The position numbers and the translations under genes are program-made. The notes below the pieces were generated by a model. That model was not told the DNA's origin and ran no database searches. It saw only the letters and a program-made list of their open reading frames with translations. A DNA stretch of 64,000 nucleotides from Reichenbachiella faecimaris (GTDB lineage Bacteria > Bacteroidota > Bacteroidia > Cytophagales > Cyclobacteriaceae), in assembly GCF_900176375.1 (NCBI RefSeq), contig NZ_FWYF01000001.1, positions 1,498,449 through 1,562,448 on the forward strand, read 5' to 3'. Shown here piece by piece: positions 5,618 through 13,136 of the stretch (its first letter is position 1; every line of letters starts with the position of its first letter).

Positions 5618-7393
5618 CTACTCCACCTCCCAAAGCTTCGCTGTCCGGTCACTGGAGCCTGTGAGTACTTTACGCCCGTCAGGGGTGAAGGCCACATCAT
5701 TGATTTGGCCTTTGTGCTTGGTGTAGCGACGAAGTTCCTTGCCATTGAGTGTCCAAAGAATGGCCGTGTGATCTGCGGATGCAGTAACTACTTTTTTACC
5801 ATCTGGTGAAAAAGCCACAGCGTTGACAGGCTTGGTGTGACCTATTAACTTTAAATTTTTACGGTCTTTCAGTCGCCAGATTCTGGCTGTTTTGTCCTTG
5901 GAACCAGTAATAATAAATTTACCATCTGGAGAAAAAGCCACTGCAGTCACCCAGTGGATATGTCCCTTGAATTCTGCTACCATGTTGCCTTTCAAATCCC
6001 ACATACGCGCGGTGTGGTCATTGGAAGCCGTAAGGATATGCTTGCCATCTGGAGAGAAAGTCACGGCATTGATCCATTCGTTGTGACCCACAAAGGACTG
6101 AATGAAAGTACCGTCTAATTTGTACAATCTGGCCGTTTTGTCGAACGAGGCTGTAACCACATATTCGCCATCAGGTGAAAAGGCCACATCACTCACATGG
6201 AAAGTATGCCCCGTAAACTCTCCAATCATCTTACCATTTACATCATAGAGTTTGGCAGTCTTGTCCCAAGAGCCAGTAGCCATGCGATTGCCATTGGGTG
6301 AGAAAGCTACCGAAGTCAGCCAATCCGTATGCCCTTTCAGTTCTTCAATCAGGTTTCCTTGCATATCCCAGAGCCAGGCCGTATTGTCCCAGCCTTTGGT
6401 CAGGATTCGGCGTCCATTGGGAGCCACTGCCACACTAAGTACTTCTTTGGGAGCGGAAAAGGACGCAAGCAAATAAGTTTTTTCTATGGGTTTGGCTTTG
6501 GCTACCACTTTTGGTTTTGTCCTTTCGGCAATGATGCGCTCGGCCTCATTGGCAAATTTTCCATTGGGTGAAAGTCTCAAGTAGACTTTGTAGCTCACTA
6601 CTGTGTTTTCTTCACTAGCCTCCTGCCAGGCCGCCTCGTCTTTGAGCTCTGCAATGCGCGCAAATGCGGCATCTTTGTAGGTTCCTTTCGGATTTTCTTG
6701 AATGTATGCTTCTAGCACTTCCGCTGAGTTGGCAATCAGCGCTTTCTCCCAACTTTCAGCTTCGTGCAAACTGTCTATTTTGAATTTCGCGGTACGAATG
6801 AATTTCCCTTCAGGGTAAAACTGAAGATATTCCTGATAGCCAATACTCTCATTTGCGGTCAGGTATTTTCCCCAGTCTCTGGCTTCCTGTGTTTTATTTC
6901 TGTGCTGAATAGACAAAATAAATGTCGTCCAGACCACTACAAGCATAAGAGAAACGAAGGTCACTAAATTTCTAAATAATTTATCAGTCGTACGCTTTGG
7001 AGGGTGGCCTATGAGATCATAGATATCTCCCAGCAAGATCCGAATGCTCTTATCTGCAGCATCACCTTTCCAATGGGAAAGATTCGTATAGGCTTCAGTA
7101 GGTAGGGTCTGCTCGTTTTGTACCTCATCATAGACCAGCGACACGAGATTCTTTTTTTTGAGTCCCAGCTGGGCTTGTTCCAAAATGGAAGAATTATTTA
7201 TCGCTCCTGGTGACCAAAGGACAATAATGCAATGTGCATTTTTTAAGGCGCTTTCAATTTGGGCATCAAAATGTTCATCGTCAGCAATAGCAGACTCCCA
7301 CCAGACCGACCAGCCAAACTCATCAAGCACTTCCGCGAGTTGTCTGGCTCTGCGTTTGTCTTCCGGGATATAGCTAATGAATATTTCGCTCAA
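5618..7393 (-). CDS. TIR domain - transmembrane - repeat - seven-blade WD40 protein, 591 aa, TTG start
   Basis: Residues 2-130 form a TIR fold: FISYIPED box 1, then WSVWWES, then IIVLWSPGAINNSSILEQ, with Glu72 in the place of the NADase catalytic glutamate. A transmembrane helix (about 142-161) follows. Next come about three 40-residue helical repeats (SWEKALIANSAEVLEAYIQ..PKGTY), as often seen beside caspase or TIR domains. Seven WD40 repeats (about 315-591) come last, each with GHT..V..VAFSPDG and DKTA.LW motifs, enough for a closed propeller. No NTPase domain is present. The start is TTG at 7391-7393, because a stop lies two codons upstream and no ATG is available early. Such proteins are proposed sensors in signalling or anti-phage immunity. 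The role here is inferred. Confidence 0.85.
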   Translation of the reverse strand: MSEIFISYIPEDKRRARQLAEVLDEFGWSVWWESAIADDEHFDAQIESALKNAHCIIVLWSPGAINNSSILEQAQLGLKKKNLVSLVYDEVQNEQTLPTEAYTNLSHWKGDAADKSIRILLGDIYDLIGHPPKRTTDKLFRNLVTFVSLMLVVVWTTFILSIQHRNKTQEARDWGKYLTANESIGYQEYLQFYPEGKFIRTAKFKIDSLHEAESWEKALIANSAEVLEAYIQENPKGTYKDAAFARIAELKDEAAWQEASEENTVVSYKVYLRLSPNGKFANEAERIIAERTKPKVVAKAKPIEKTYLLASFSAPKEVLSVAVAPNGRRILTKGWDNTAWLWDMQGNLIEELKGHTDWLTSVAFSPNGNRMATGSWDKTAKLYDVNGKMIGEFTGHTFHVSDVAFSPDGEYVVTASFDKTARLYKLDGTFIQSFVGHNEWINAVTFSPDGKHILTASNDHTARMWDLKGNMVAEFKGHIHWVTAVAFSPDGKFIITGSKDKTARIWRLKDRKNLKLIGHTKPVNAVAFSPDGKKVVTASADHTAILWTLNGKELRRYTKHKGQINDVAFTPDGRKVLTGSSDRTAKLWEVE

Positions 7394-7407
7394 AGTTCAG
7401 AAGTTGG

Positions 7408-7422
7408 ATTCAATAATTGAAT
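7408..7422. promoter_or_regulatory. 15-base palindrome ATTCAATAATTGAAT in a divergent promoter region
   Basis: A perfect 7-bp-arm inverted repeat lies 15 bases upstream of the TIR-WD40 start, in the 138-base gap shared with the cyclophilin gene. It could be an operator. The A+T-rich context makes chance occurrence plausible. Confidence 0.25.
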
Positions 7423-7531
7423 ATAAAGATTAATTAGGATAATTACTGGGCAATTTAGCACCTGAGGCTAAAACAAGTAAATATAATGGCTTATCTTTTC
7501 AATAGATTAAATCAATATTTCATCTCTACTT

Positions 7532-8104
7532 ATGCGCCATTCTATTCTTGTTTGTCTACTTGCCTTATTGTATTCTCAATGTACCCAGGAGGTGATTAGA
7601 TGCAAAATAGAAACCACTCTGGGCGATATTGAGGTGGAATTGTATCCAGAAAAAGCGCCTACAACTGTGGCTAATTTTCTAAACTATACAGATGCTGGCT
7701 TGTACACCAACTCAAGTTTCTTCAGAGCTTGCACTCCAGCCAATGAGGCAGACAGGGCAATACAAATAGAAGTGATACAAGGTGGTAATGTGCCAGAAGA
7801 GAAGGAAATGGAGCCTATCCAAATAGAAACCACCAAGCAAACAGGCCTTCTCCATCAGCATGGTACATTGTCAATGGCGCGTGACAAGCCCAACTCGGCT
7901 ACTTGCAGCTTCTTCATCTGCTTGGGTGACCAGCCCTCATTAGATTTTGGTGGAGCCAGAAATCCAGATGGTTTTGGATTTGCAGCCTTTGGACGGGTGA
8001 CTCAGGGTATGGAGGTGGTGCTGGAAATTCAGAAGCAAAAGGAAGAGGGGCAGTATTTTATTGAGCCTGTGCCTATCCTCAGGATAGTTCGGATTAATGA
8101 ATAA
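7532..8104 (+). CDS. Cyclophilin-type peptidyl-prolyl cis-trans isomerase, lipoprotein, 190 aa
   Basis: The N-terminal stretch ILVCLLALLYSQC is a lipoprotein signal with Cys17 as the probable lipidated residue. The enzyme is therefore anchored in a membrane facing the periplasm. The cyclophilin domain starts at IETTLGDIEVELYPEKAPTTVANF and continues through SSFFRACTP, QGGNVP, GTLSMARDKPNSATCSFFICLG and GFGFAAFGRVTQGMEVVL. These correspond to the conserved FHR-, QGG-, MA-, SQFFI- and FG.V-type motifs. Several substitutions occur: FFRA replaces FHRV, and CSFFIC replaces SQFFI. The active-site arginine is kept in SFFRA. It should assist folding of exported proteins. It stands alone, divergent from the TIR-WD40 gene. 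Confidence 0.88.
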   Translation: MRHSILVCLLALLYSQCTQEVIRCKIETTLGDIEVELYPEKAPTTVANFLNYTDAGLYTNSSFFRACTPANEADRAIQIEVIQGGNVPEEKEMEPIQIETTKQTGLLHQHGTLSMARDKPNSATCSFFICLGDQPSLDFGGARNPDGFGFAAFGRVTQGMEVVLEIQKQKEEGQYFIEPVPILRIVRINE

Positions 8105-8223
8105 AAGACAACTTTTACTGCTTCTGTAAAAATTTCTGATAGCGCACCCAAGCTTATTCTTTCTCCTTGCTGGTATGACGTTACTCTTCAGTAAAGAGCT
8201 CTGAAAAATATTTAGCGCTAGGC

Positions 8224-9267
8224 CTACTTCATTAAATAATGAATGTCAGATTGGGCTTTGATTTGGTTTGCGGCAAATTCTGGGGTGATGTCCCTTTGAG
8301 GATTGCCAAGCATTTCATAACCCACCATAAATTTTTTGACTGTAGCGGATCGCAACAAAGGTGGGTAGAAAGTCATGTGCCATTGCCATTCTTCATGAGG
8401 ATTTCCATCGTAAGGCGCTTGATGAATACCTGCAGAATAAGGAAAAGAGGTTTCAAACAGATTATCATATTTGATAGTCAAAAAGCGATAAGCTTCCGCC
8501 AAGGCGAACCGTTCCTCCTCATTCATTTCAGTAATTCGAGCCATTTTTCTTTTAGGAATAATCATAGCCTCATAGGGCCAAACTGCCCAAAACGGCACCA
8601 ATACAATCATGTGATCATTTTCAAAAATGACTCTTTCAGGTTTTTCCTGTTCTTGTGCTAAATAGTCCAACAATAGATCACCTCCTGTCTCTTTATGATA
8701 AGCCAGCTGCTGGGTTTGCTTTTTAGCTGGCTCTACAGGTACAGATTCTTGTGCCCAGATTTGACCATGTGGATGAGGATTCGAACATCCCATCACGGCA
8801 CCTTTGTTTTCAAAAATCTGAATGTGATTGATATAGTCTAATGCGCCTATTTCGTGACATTGATCTACCCATAAGTCCACAACCAACTTGACCTGATGAG
8901 TTTCCATTTCTGGAATGGTCAAATCATGTCGGGGAGAAAAGCAGATCACCTTGCAAACACCACGTTCGCTTTTTGATTGCAACAATCCATTTTCTTCTCC
9001 GCCAGATGGAATGTCTGATTGCAGAGCCGCAAAATCATTAGTGAAAGCATACACCTCCTTGTAGTCCAGGTTCTTCTCTCCTCCTATTCGCTCGTTGGTA
9101 GGACAGAGGTAGCATTTTTCGTCGTAGGCTGGTCTTCTATCTACCGACAGTTTTTCTATCTGCCCCTGCCAAGGACGCTTAGAGCGATGAGGTGAAACTT
9201 GTACCCATTCACCTGTCAGTATATTCAATCGTCTGTGCGAATGATCATTTGCATTAAACTCCTTCAT
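8224..9267 (-). CDS. galT: Galactose-1-phosphate uridylyltransferase
   Basis: The enzyme moves UMP between UDP-glucose and galactose-1-phosphate in the Leloir pathway. The HIT-type active site is intact in SNPHPHGQIWAQE (HPH triad around the nucleophilic histidine). CYLCPTNERIGG supplies the pair of cysteines that bind zinc in the N-terminal half, and GIHQAPYDGNPHEEWQWHM matches the C-terminal half. I start at the ATG at 9265-9267, giving 347 residues, the normal family length. An upstream in-frame ATG at 9291 would add eight residues that look like read-through from galK. The gene overlaps the end of galK by 14 bases, which indicates translational coupling in a galKT operon. Confidence 0.96.
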   Translation of the reverse strand: MKEFNANDHSHRRLNILTGEWVQVSPHRSKRPWQGQIEKLSVDRRPAYDEKCYLCPTNERIGGEKNLDYKEVYAFTNDFAALQSDIPSGGEENGLLQSKSERGVCKVICFSPRHDLTIPEMETHQVKLVVDLWVDQCHEIGALDYINHIQIFENKGAVMGCSNPHPHGQIWAQESVPVEPAKKQTQQLAYHKETGGDLLLDYLAQEQEKPERVIFENDHMIVLVPFWAVWPYEAMIIPKRKMARITEMNEEERFALAEAYRFLTIKYDNLFETSFPYSAGIHQAPYDGNPHEEWQWHMTFYPPLLRSATVKKFMVGYEMLGNPQRDITPEFAANQIKAQSDIHYLMK

Positions 9268-10435
9268 TAATTTCTTGTTTGCAAACCCCAACTCCGTCAG
9301 CTATTGCCACGCGGTAGACTTTGGTGTTTATTCCTAATGCTTCTTGATAACCTTTTGTAACCTCTTCAATGACTTGATCTACCTTATCCTTTTGTATCAA
9401 GTTGACGGTGCATCCGCCAAAGCCTCCACCCATCATTCGGCCACCAATATGTCCATCACAAGCCGAGGCTATTTCAATGAGCGTATCCAATTCTTTGCAG
9501 CTCACCTCATATTCCCTACTCAGCCCAGCATGAGTTTCAAGCATGATCTGTCCTACTTTTGTTATATCTCCTGCCTTCAATGCCTCACATACGGCTTGTA
9601 CCCTAATATTTTCTTCTATCACGTACTTGCATCTGTGATAAACCACTTCTTCCATTTCAGCTTGCGCTTGAGCCAAATCTTCCAATGTAGCATCCCGAAG
9701 TGAACTGACTTTTGAATTGACAGCTTGAATAATTTTAACACCCTCTTCACACTGATTTCTGCGAATGTTGTACTGAGAATCAGCCAGATTATGTTTGACG
9801 TTAGAATCGAACAGCACCAATTCATAGTCTTTGAAATCTGCAGGATAGTAGTCATACTCAAGACTTCTACAGTCCAATTTTACTACCTGATTATTTTGCC
9901 CCATACAACTGGCAAATTGATCCATGATGCCGCATTTGACACCAGCAAACTTATGTTCAGCGGCTTGCCCCATTTTGGCCAATGCCACTTTATCAACTTT
10001 CAGTTTGAATAGTTCGCTCAGTGCTTGTCCAAAACCACATTCCAATGCAGCCGAAGAGGATAATCCTGACCCCATTGGGATGTCACTAGTAAACATGAGA
10101 TTGAAGCCCTCTAGCTTATGTCCGGCCAACTGAAACTGATCTATGACACCTAAAAAGTAATTGACCCAACCCTGATCCACAGGAACAAGCGCATCATGCA
10201 TACCCAAGCTATAAGATTCATCCAGGTCAACAGAAATAAGCTTTGAGCGACTGGTTCCGCTCCTTTGGATGAATACAAAGACCGAAAGGTCTATGGCAGC
10301 AGGTAGGACAAACCCGTCATTGTAATCTGTATGTTCTCCAATGATATTGATTCTGCCCGGAGCACGAACCACTATGGGCTCATTACCAAATATTTCCTCA
10401 AATGTGTTTTTAACGTCGTTCCTGTTACGTCCCAT
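9254..10435 (-). CDS. galK: Galactokinase
   Basis: This GHMP kinase phosphorylates galactose at C1 with ATP. All signature motifs are present: PGRINIIGEHTDYNDGFVLP (galactokinase signature, about residues 24-43), PMGSGLSSSAALE (phosphate-binding loop, about 116-128) and GGRMMGGGFGGCTVNLI (motif 3, near 330-350). At 393 residues it is slightly longer than the E. coli enzyme. The ATG at 10433-10435 is preceded at a distance of eight bases by a near-perfect 37-base palindrome (10443-10479) and then by the divergent Nudix-type regulator. Galactose-responsive control of galKT by that regulator is therefore likely. galT follows with a short overlap. Confidence 0.97.
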   Translation of the reverse strand: MGRNRNDVKNTFEEIFGNEPIVVRAPGRINIIGEHTDYNDGFVLPAAIDLSVFVFIQRSGTSRSKLISVDLDESYSLGMHDALVPVDQGWVNYFLGVIDQFQLAGHKLEGFNLMFTSDIPMGSGLSSSAALECGFGQALSELFKLKVDKVALAKMGQAAEHKFAGVKCGIMDQFASCMGQNNQVVKLDCRSLEYDYYPADFKDYELVLFDSNVKHNLADSQYNIRRNQCEEGVKIIQAVNSKVSSLRDATLEDLAQAQAEMEEVVYHRCKYVIEENIRVQAVCEALKAGDITKVGQIMLETHAGLSREYEVSCKELDTLIEIASACDGHIGGRMMGGGFGGCTVNLIQKDKVDQVIEEVTKGYQEALGINTKVYRVAIADGVGVCKQEINEGV

Positions 10436-10442
10436 TCATTGC

Positions 10443-10479
10443 TTAATTTATAAACGTAAATTTAACGTTTATAAATTAA
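10443..10479. promoter_or_regulatory. Operator-like palindrome between galK and the Nudix regulator
   Basis: The left arm TTAATTTATAAACGT (10443-10457) and right arm ACGTTTATAAATTAA (10465-10479) are exact reverse complements, 15 bp each, around a 7-base AT centre. The site begins 8 bases from the galK ATG and lies 64 bases from the regulator's ATG, so a bound protein would cover the galK promoter or start. Long AT-rich palindromes are typical of Nudix-winged-helix (NrtR/AraR-type) regulators of Bacteroidota. The pairing with this regulator is inferred from position. Confidence 0.75.
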
Positions 10480-10542
10480 ATTGCAACCGTATGATGTACA
10501 ATTATCAATTAAGATATTAATTTAGCCCTAAACCAAACGCTT

Positions 10543-11253
10543 ATGACTGACGAGAGTACTTCAACATATATTGTGGCTCAGCCCATTCTGGTAGCCGTTG
10601 ATAATGTAATTTTTGGATTTGACGGTGAGGAAGAGAAACTCAAGGTACTCTTGTTCAAAAGGAAGGTGGAGCCCTTTGCCGGACAATGGTCATTGGTAGG
10701 AAGCTTTGTCCAGCCGAATGAGTCTGCTGTGGTGGCGGCCTCTAGAATCCTGACCGAATTTACAGGATTAGAAAGTGTCTTTTTGGAGCAGTTGCATTGT
10801 TACAGCAGTGTGGATCGTGATCCTGGAGATCGTGTAATTTCTATTGCCTATTACAGCCTTATACAATTAGAGACTTATAGAAAAAAGCTCGTAGAAGAGC
10901 ATGAGGCTGCCTGGTTTGAGCTCCATGAAATTCCAGATTTGGTAATCGATCACAAACAAATGGTTGCTGATGCCTTAGTCAAACTACAAGACAATGCACG
11001 AAGAAGACCAGTAGGTTTCAATCTGCTTCCTCCAAAATTCACCTTGCCTCAGCTGTTTAAACTGTACCAAGAAATCTATCAGAAAGAAATAGATGATAGA
11101 AATTTTCGAAAAAAAATATTAGCAACTGACCTTCTTGAAAAGCTGGACACAAAAGATAAGACAACGTCTAAAAAGGGCGCTTTTCACTATCAGTTCAATA
11201 AAACAAAGTATCAACAGCTAGAGACTGATGGGTACGATATTCTCTTTCACTAA
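10543..11253 (+). CDS. Nudix-like sensor / winged-helix transcriptional regulator (NrtR/AraR type), 236 aa
   Basis: Residues 10-150 form a Nudix-type fold (ILVAVDNVIFGFDGEEEKLKVLLFKRKVEPFAGQWS...). The Nudix box is degenerate: GSFVQPNESAVVAASRILTE reads RILTEF where active hydrolases have REUXEE, so catalysis is unlikely. Residues 155-236 (RRPVGFNLLPPKFTLPQLF, RNFRKKIL, LLEKLD) match the winged-helix C-terminus of NrtR-family regulators. In Bacteroidota such proteins sense sugars or sugar phosphates, for example arabinose in Bacteroides AraR. Divergent placement from galK, with a palindrome between them, points to galactose control. It converges on the cheY end with a 16-base gap. Confidence 0.85.
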   Translation: MTDESTSTYIVAQPILVAVDNVIFGFDGEEEKLKVLLFKRKVEPFAGQWSLVGSFVQPNESAVVAASRILTEFTGLESVFLEQLHCYSSVDRDPGDRVISIAYYSLIQLETYRKKLVEEHEAAWFELHEIPDLVIDHKQMVADALVKLQDNARRRPVGFNLLPPKFTLPQLFKLYQEIYQKEIDDRNFRKKILATDLLEKLDTKDKTTSKKGAFHYQFNKTKYQQLETDGYDILFH

Positions 11254-11269
11254 AGCCAACTTCTGCGCC

Positions 11270-11629
11270 CTACACCACTCTGTTCACAACTGCAAGTAGA
11301 TCTTCTGAAGTAAAAGGCTTAACTATATATTCAGACGCGCCGAGTTCAATACCTTCATTAATGACTGATTGCTGACCTACAGCACTCACCATAATCACTT
11401 TGGAAGATATACCCTGATCCTTGAATACTTTAAGGATATCCGTCCCGATCATATCTGGAAGGATATTATCCAGGGTAATCAAATCTGGAGATAACTCCAT
11501 CGCCAAATCTATGGCAGTTTCACCATTTGCGGCTTCTCCCACGATCTCATATCCTTCTGATTTTAATGTATCTTTGATCAATGTACGCATGTACATAGAA
11601 TCATCTACTATTAATACTTTTTTGCTCAT
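11270..11629 (-). CDS. cheY: Single-domain response regulator (CheY-like), 119 aa
   Basis: A stand-alone receiver domain. The acidic pair lies in LIVDDSMYMR (Asp9, Asp10), the phospho-acceptor in LITLDNILPD (Asp54), the switch Ser/Thr in IMVSAVG (Ser82) and the conserved lysine in YIVKPF (Lys103). It is the last gene of the chemotaxis cluster, 10 bases after cheR, and is the likely diffusible output of CheA. No FliM or other flagellar gene is present in the window, so its target is not the classical motor switch as far as can be seen. CheC upstream could dephosphorylate it. Confidence 0.9.
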   Translation of the reverse strand: MSKKVLIVDDSMYMRTLIKDTLKSEGYEIVGEAANGETAIDLAMELSPDLITLDNILPDMIGTDILKVFKDQGISSKVIMVSAVGQQSVINEGIELGASEYIVKPFTSEDLLAVVNRVV

Positions 11630-11639
11630 CTGTGTATTT

Positions 11640-12461
11640 TTAAATTTTCTTCTTTTTATAAATTCTTGTTTTCACGTCAAACACCTCGAACAACGCTTTT
11701 CCACTGTCGGGCATAATATCATAGTAGCCTATGATTAAAAAGCCATCATCATTTAGACTTTTATGAAAAAGTTCCAGCACCTGAAGTTTCAATTTTTCAT
11801 CAAAATAGATCATCACATTCCGACAAAAAATAATATCATGTTTGGTAGTCATACCGTCATGAACCAGATTGTGCCTATCGAAAGTGACATGGCTCTGGTA
11901 GGCGGGTTTTATCGTGGCGTGTGTTTCATTAAAATTGAAAAAATCAGCCATTTTTTTATTTGGATAAAACGCTAGAAATGGCTTCATGTATTGCTCTAGA
12001 ATAATTAAGGAGTAATCTCCTGCCCTGGCCTTTTTCAAAGCTCTATCGCTTAAATCAGTAGCCAGTGCCCGTGTTTTTTGTAGCATTCCTTTTTCTTCAA
12101 GAACAATCGCCATTGTGTATACTTCCTCTCCCGTAGAACAGCCAGCATGCCAGACATTAAGTCTCGGCCTTGATTTATAATGATCCAGGATTTTGTCCTT
12201 GATTACAATCCAGGCATCTGGGTTTCTGAATAGTTCTGTCAGATTAACCAAAAGGTCATCAATCCCCTTTTCAAAAAATTCTTTGTCCTTGATGATTTTT
12301 GCCCATAATTCGAGCATAGAAGACATTTTATGCTTCATCATCAGACGAACAATACTCCTCTTCAAGGACTTTTTTTCATAGTTAGTGAAATCCAGTCCAT
12401 ACCTATTTTTCAAGGCTTGCATCAACGCATCTAGTTCTTCGTCTGATATGCTATCTATCAC
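11640..12461 (-). CDS. cheR: Chemotaxis protein methyltransferase CheR, 273 aa
   Basis: The enzyme methylates glutamates of chemoreceptors using S-adenosylmethionine. The N-terminal helical domain (about 1-75) contains basic residues (KKSLKRSIVRLMMKHK), as in CheR receptor-docking helices. The motif LTELFRNPDAW corresponds to TxxTxFFRd. The SAM-binding motif appears as WHAGCSTGEEVYTMAIVLEE, and FCRNVMIYFD matches the NVLIYFd motif. Length is normal. It lies 34 bases after cheC and before cheY, and pairs functionally with CheB in the same cluster. There is no TPR or PDZ extension and no C-terminal pentapeptide-binding beta-subdomain that I can recognise. Confidence 0.93.
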   Translation of the reverse strand: MIDSISDEELDALMQALKNRYGLDFTNYEKKSLKRSIVRLMMKHKMSSMLELWAKIIKDKEFFEKGIDDLLVNLTELFRNPDAWIVIKDKILDHYKSRPRLNVWHAGCSTGEEVYTMAIVLEEKGMLQKTRALATDLSDRALKKARAGDYSLIILEQYMKPFLAFYPNKKMADFFNFNETHATIKPAYQSHVTFDRHNLVHDGMTTKHDIIFCRNVMIYFDEKLKLQVLELFHKSLNDDGFLIIGYYDIMPDSGKALFEVFDVKTRIYKKKKI

Positions 12462-12495
12462 GTTGACTGTGGTTTATATACCATTTATCTGCAGA

Positions 12496-13125
12496 TTATG
12501 TTAATTCTTTGGCTAATACGTTTTCCGCTTTGCTTTTAACCTTGTCAAGAAAATTTTCTTGAAGCAGCCAAACAAATTCGGGTTGCACTTCTAATTCTGG
12601 AATACCGAAAGTGGCTCGAAACTCAACAGTAGAATCGTAAACTTCTGACTCCGCTTTGATGTATTTATTGACCTCATCAGCTTGCATGACATGAAGTGAT
12701 GGTACATTCCCATATATTTCAAGTTCAAGAAAATTAGCCAACTGAGTGACCACAGCACCTGCTACCATGTTGTCTATCTCGGTCAGAAACTCTAATTTCA
12801 TTAATCTGGTCTCAGGATTATTGTTCATCAAAACCTCCTCAGGCAGCCCTGCATTTTGTATTTTTTGAACTTCGTGTTCAGAAAAAATCAGATGACAAAA
12901 ACCCTTTAGATCCCCAACCAGTTCAGTTTTCAATAGGTGTGTTTTTCCCTCAGCTTTTGTACAATACTGTGGCGCACTGCCCAGATGTTCAAAAGACGAT
13001 GCTATGTCTTTTAGGGAAGCGTCCGTACCAAGTATATTCTTAAAAGCCAATGCGGCTTTTGAAAGTCCAAACTTGAGTAATTTTTCGGTAGCGCTGTTTT
13101 CCCTCTCTGTTAAATTATTAAACAT
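12496..13125 (-). CDS. cheC: CheC-family phosphatase-like protein, 209 aa
   Basis: CheC/CheX/FliY proteins dephosphorylate CheY-P with paired E-x3-N helices. The second helix is well conserved: FLTEIDNMVAGAVVTQLANF (about residues 110-130) keeps Glu and Asn. The first, TEKLLKFGLSKAALAFKNIL (about 14-33), keeps a Glu but lacks the Asn. One active site therefore looks lost, the reverse of having both as in Bacillus CheC. Its position between cheA and cheR supports a role in adaptation or signal termination. No CheD partner is present in the window. The family call is good; a symbol other than cheC (cheX) is possible. Confidence 0.75.
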   Translation of the reverse strand: MFNNLTERENSATEKLLKFGLSKAALAFKNILGTDASLKDIASSFEHLGSAPQYCTKAEGKTHLLKTELVGDLKGFCHLIFSEHEVQKIQNAGLPEEVLMNNNPETRLMKLEFLTEIDNMVAGAVVTQLANFLELEIYGNVPSLHVMQADEVNKYIKAESEVYDSTVEFRATFGIPELEVQPEFVWLLQENFLDKVKSKAENVLAKELT

Positions 13126-13136
13126 AGTAAATGAGT

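Noticed and set aside
5892-6571. Plus-strand ORFs with repeated patterns opposite the WD40 gene
   Set aside because: The repetition is the shadow of the WD40 repeats on the other strand. The repeats vary in spacing and sequence, so they are also not a CRISPR array.
9268-9291. Upstream ATG of galT
   Set aside because: The eight added residues fall inside galK and are not part of the normal GalT N-terminus; starting at 9267 gives the standard length.
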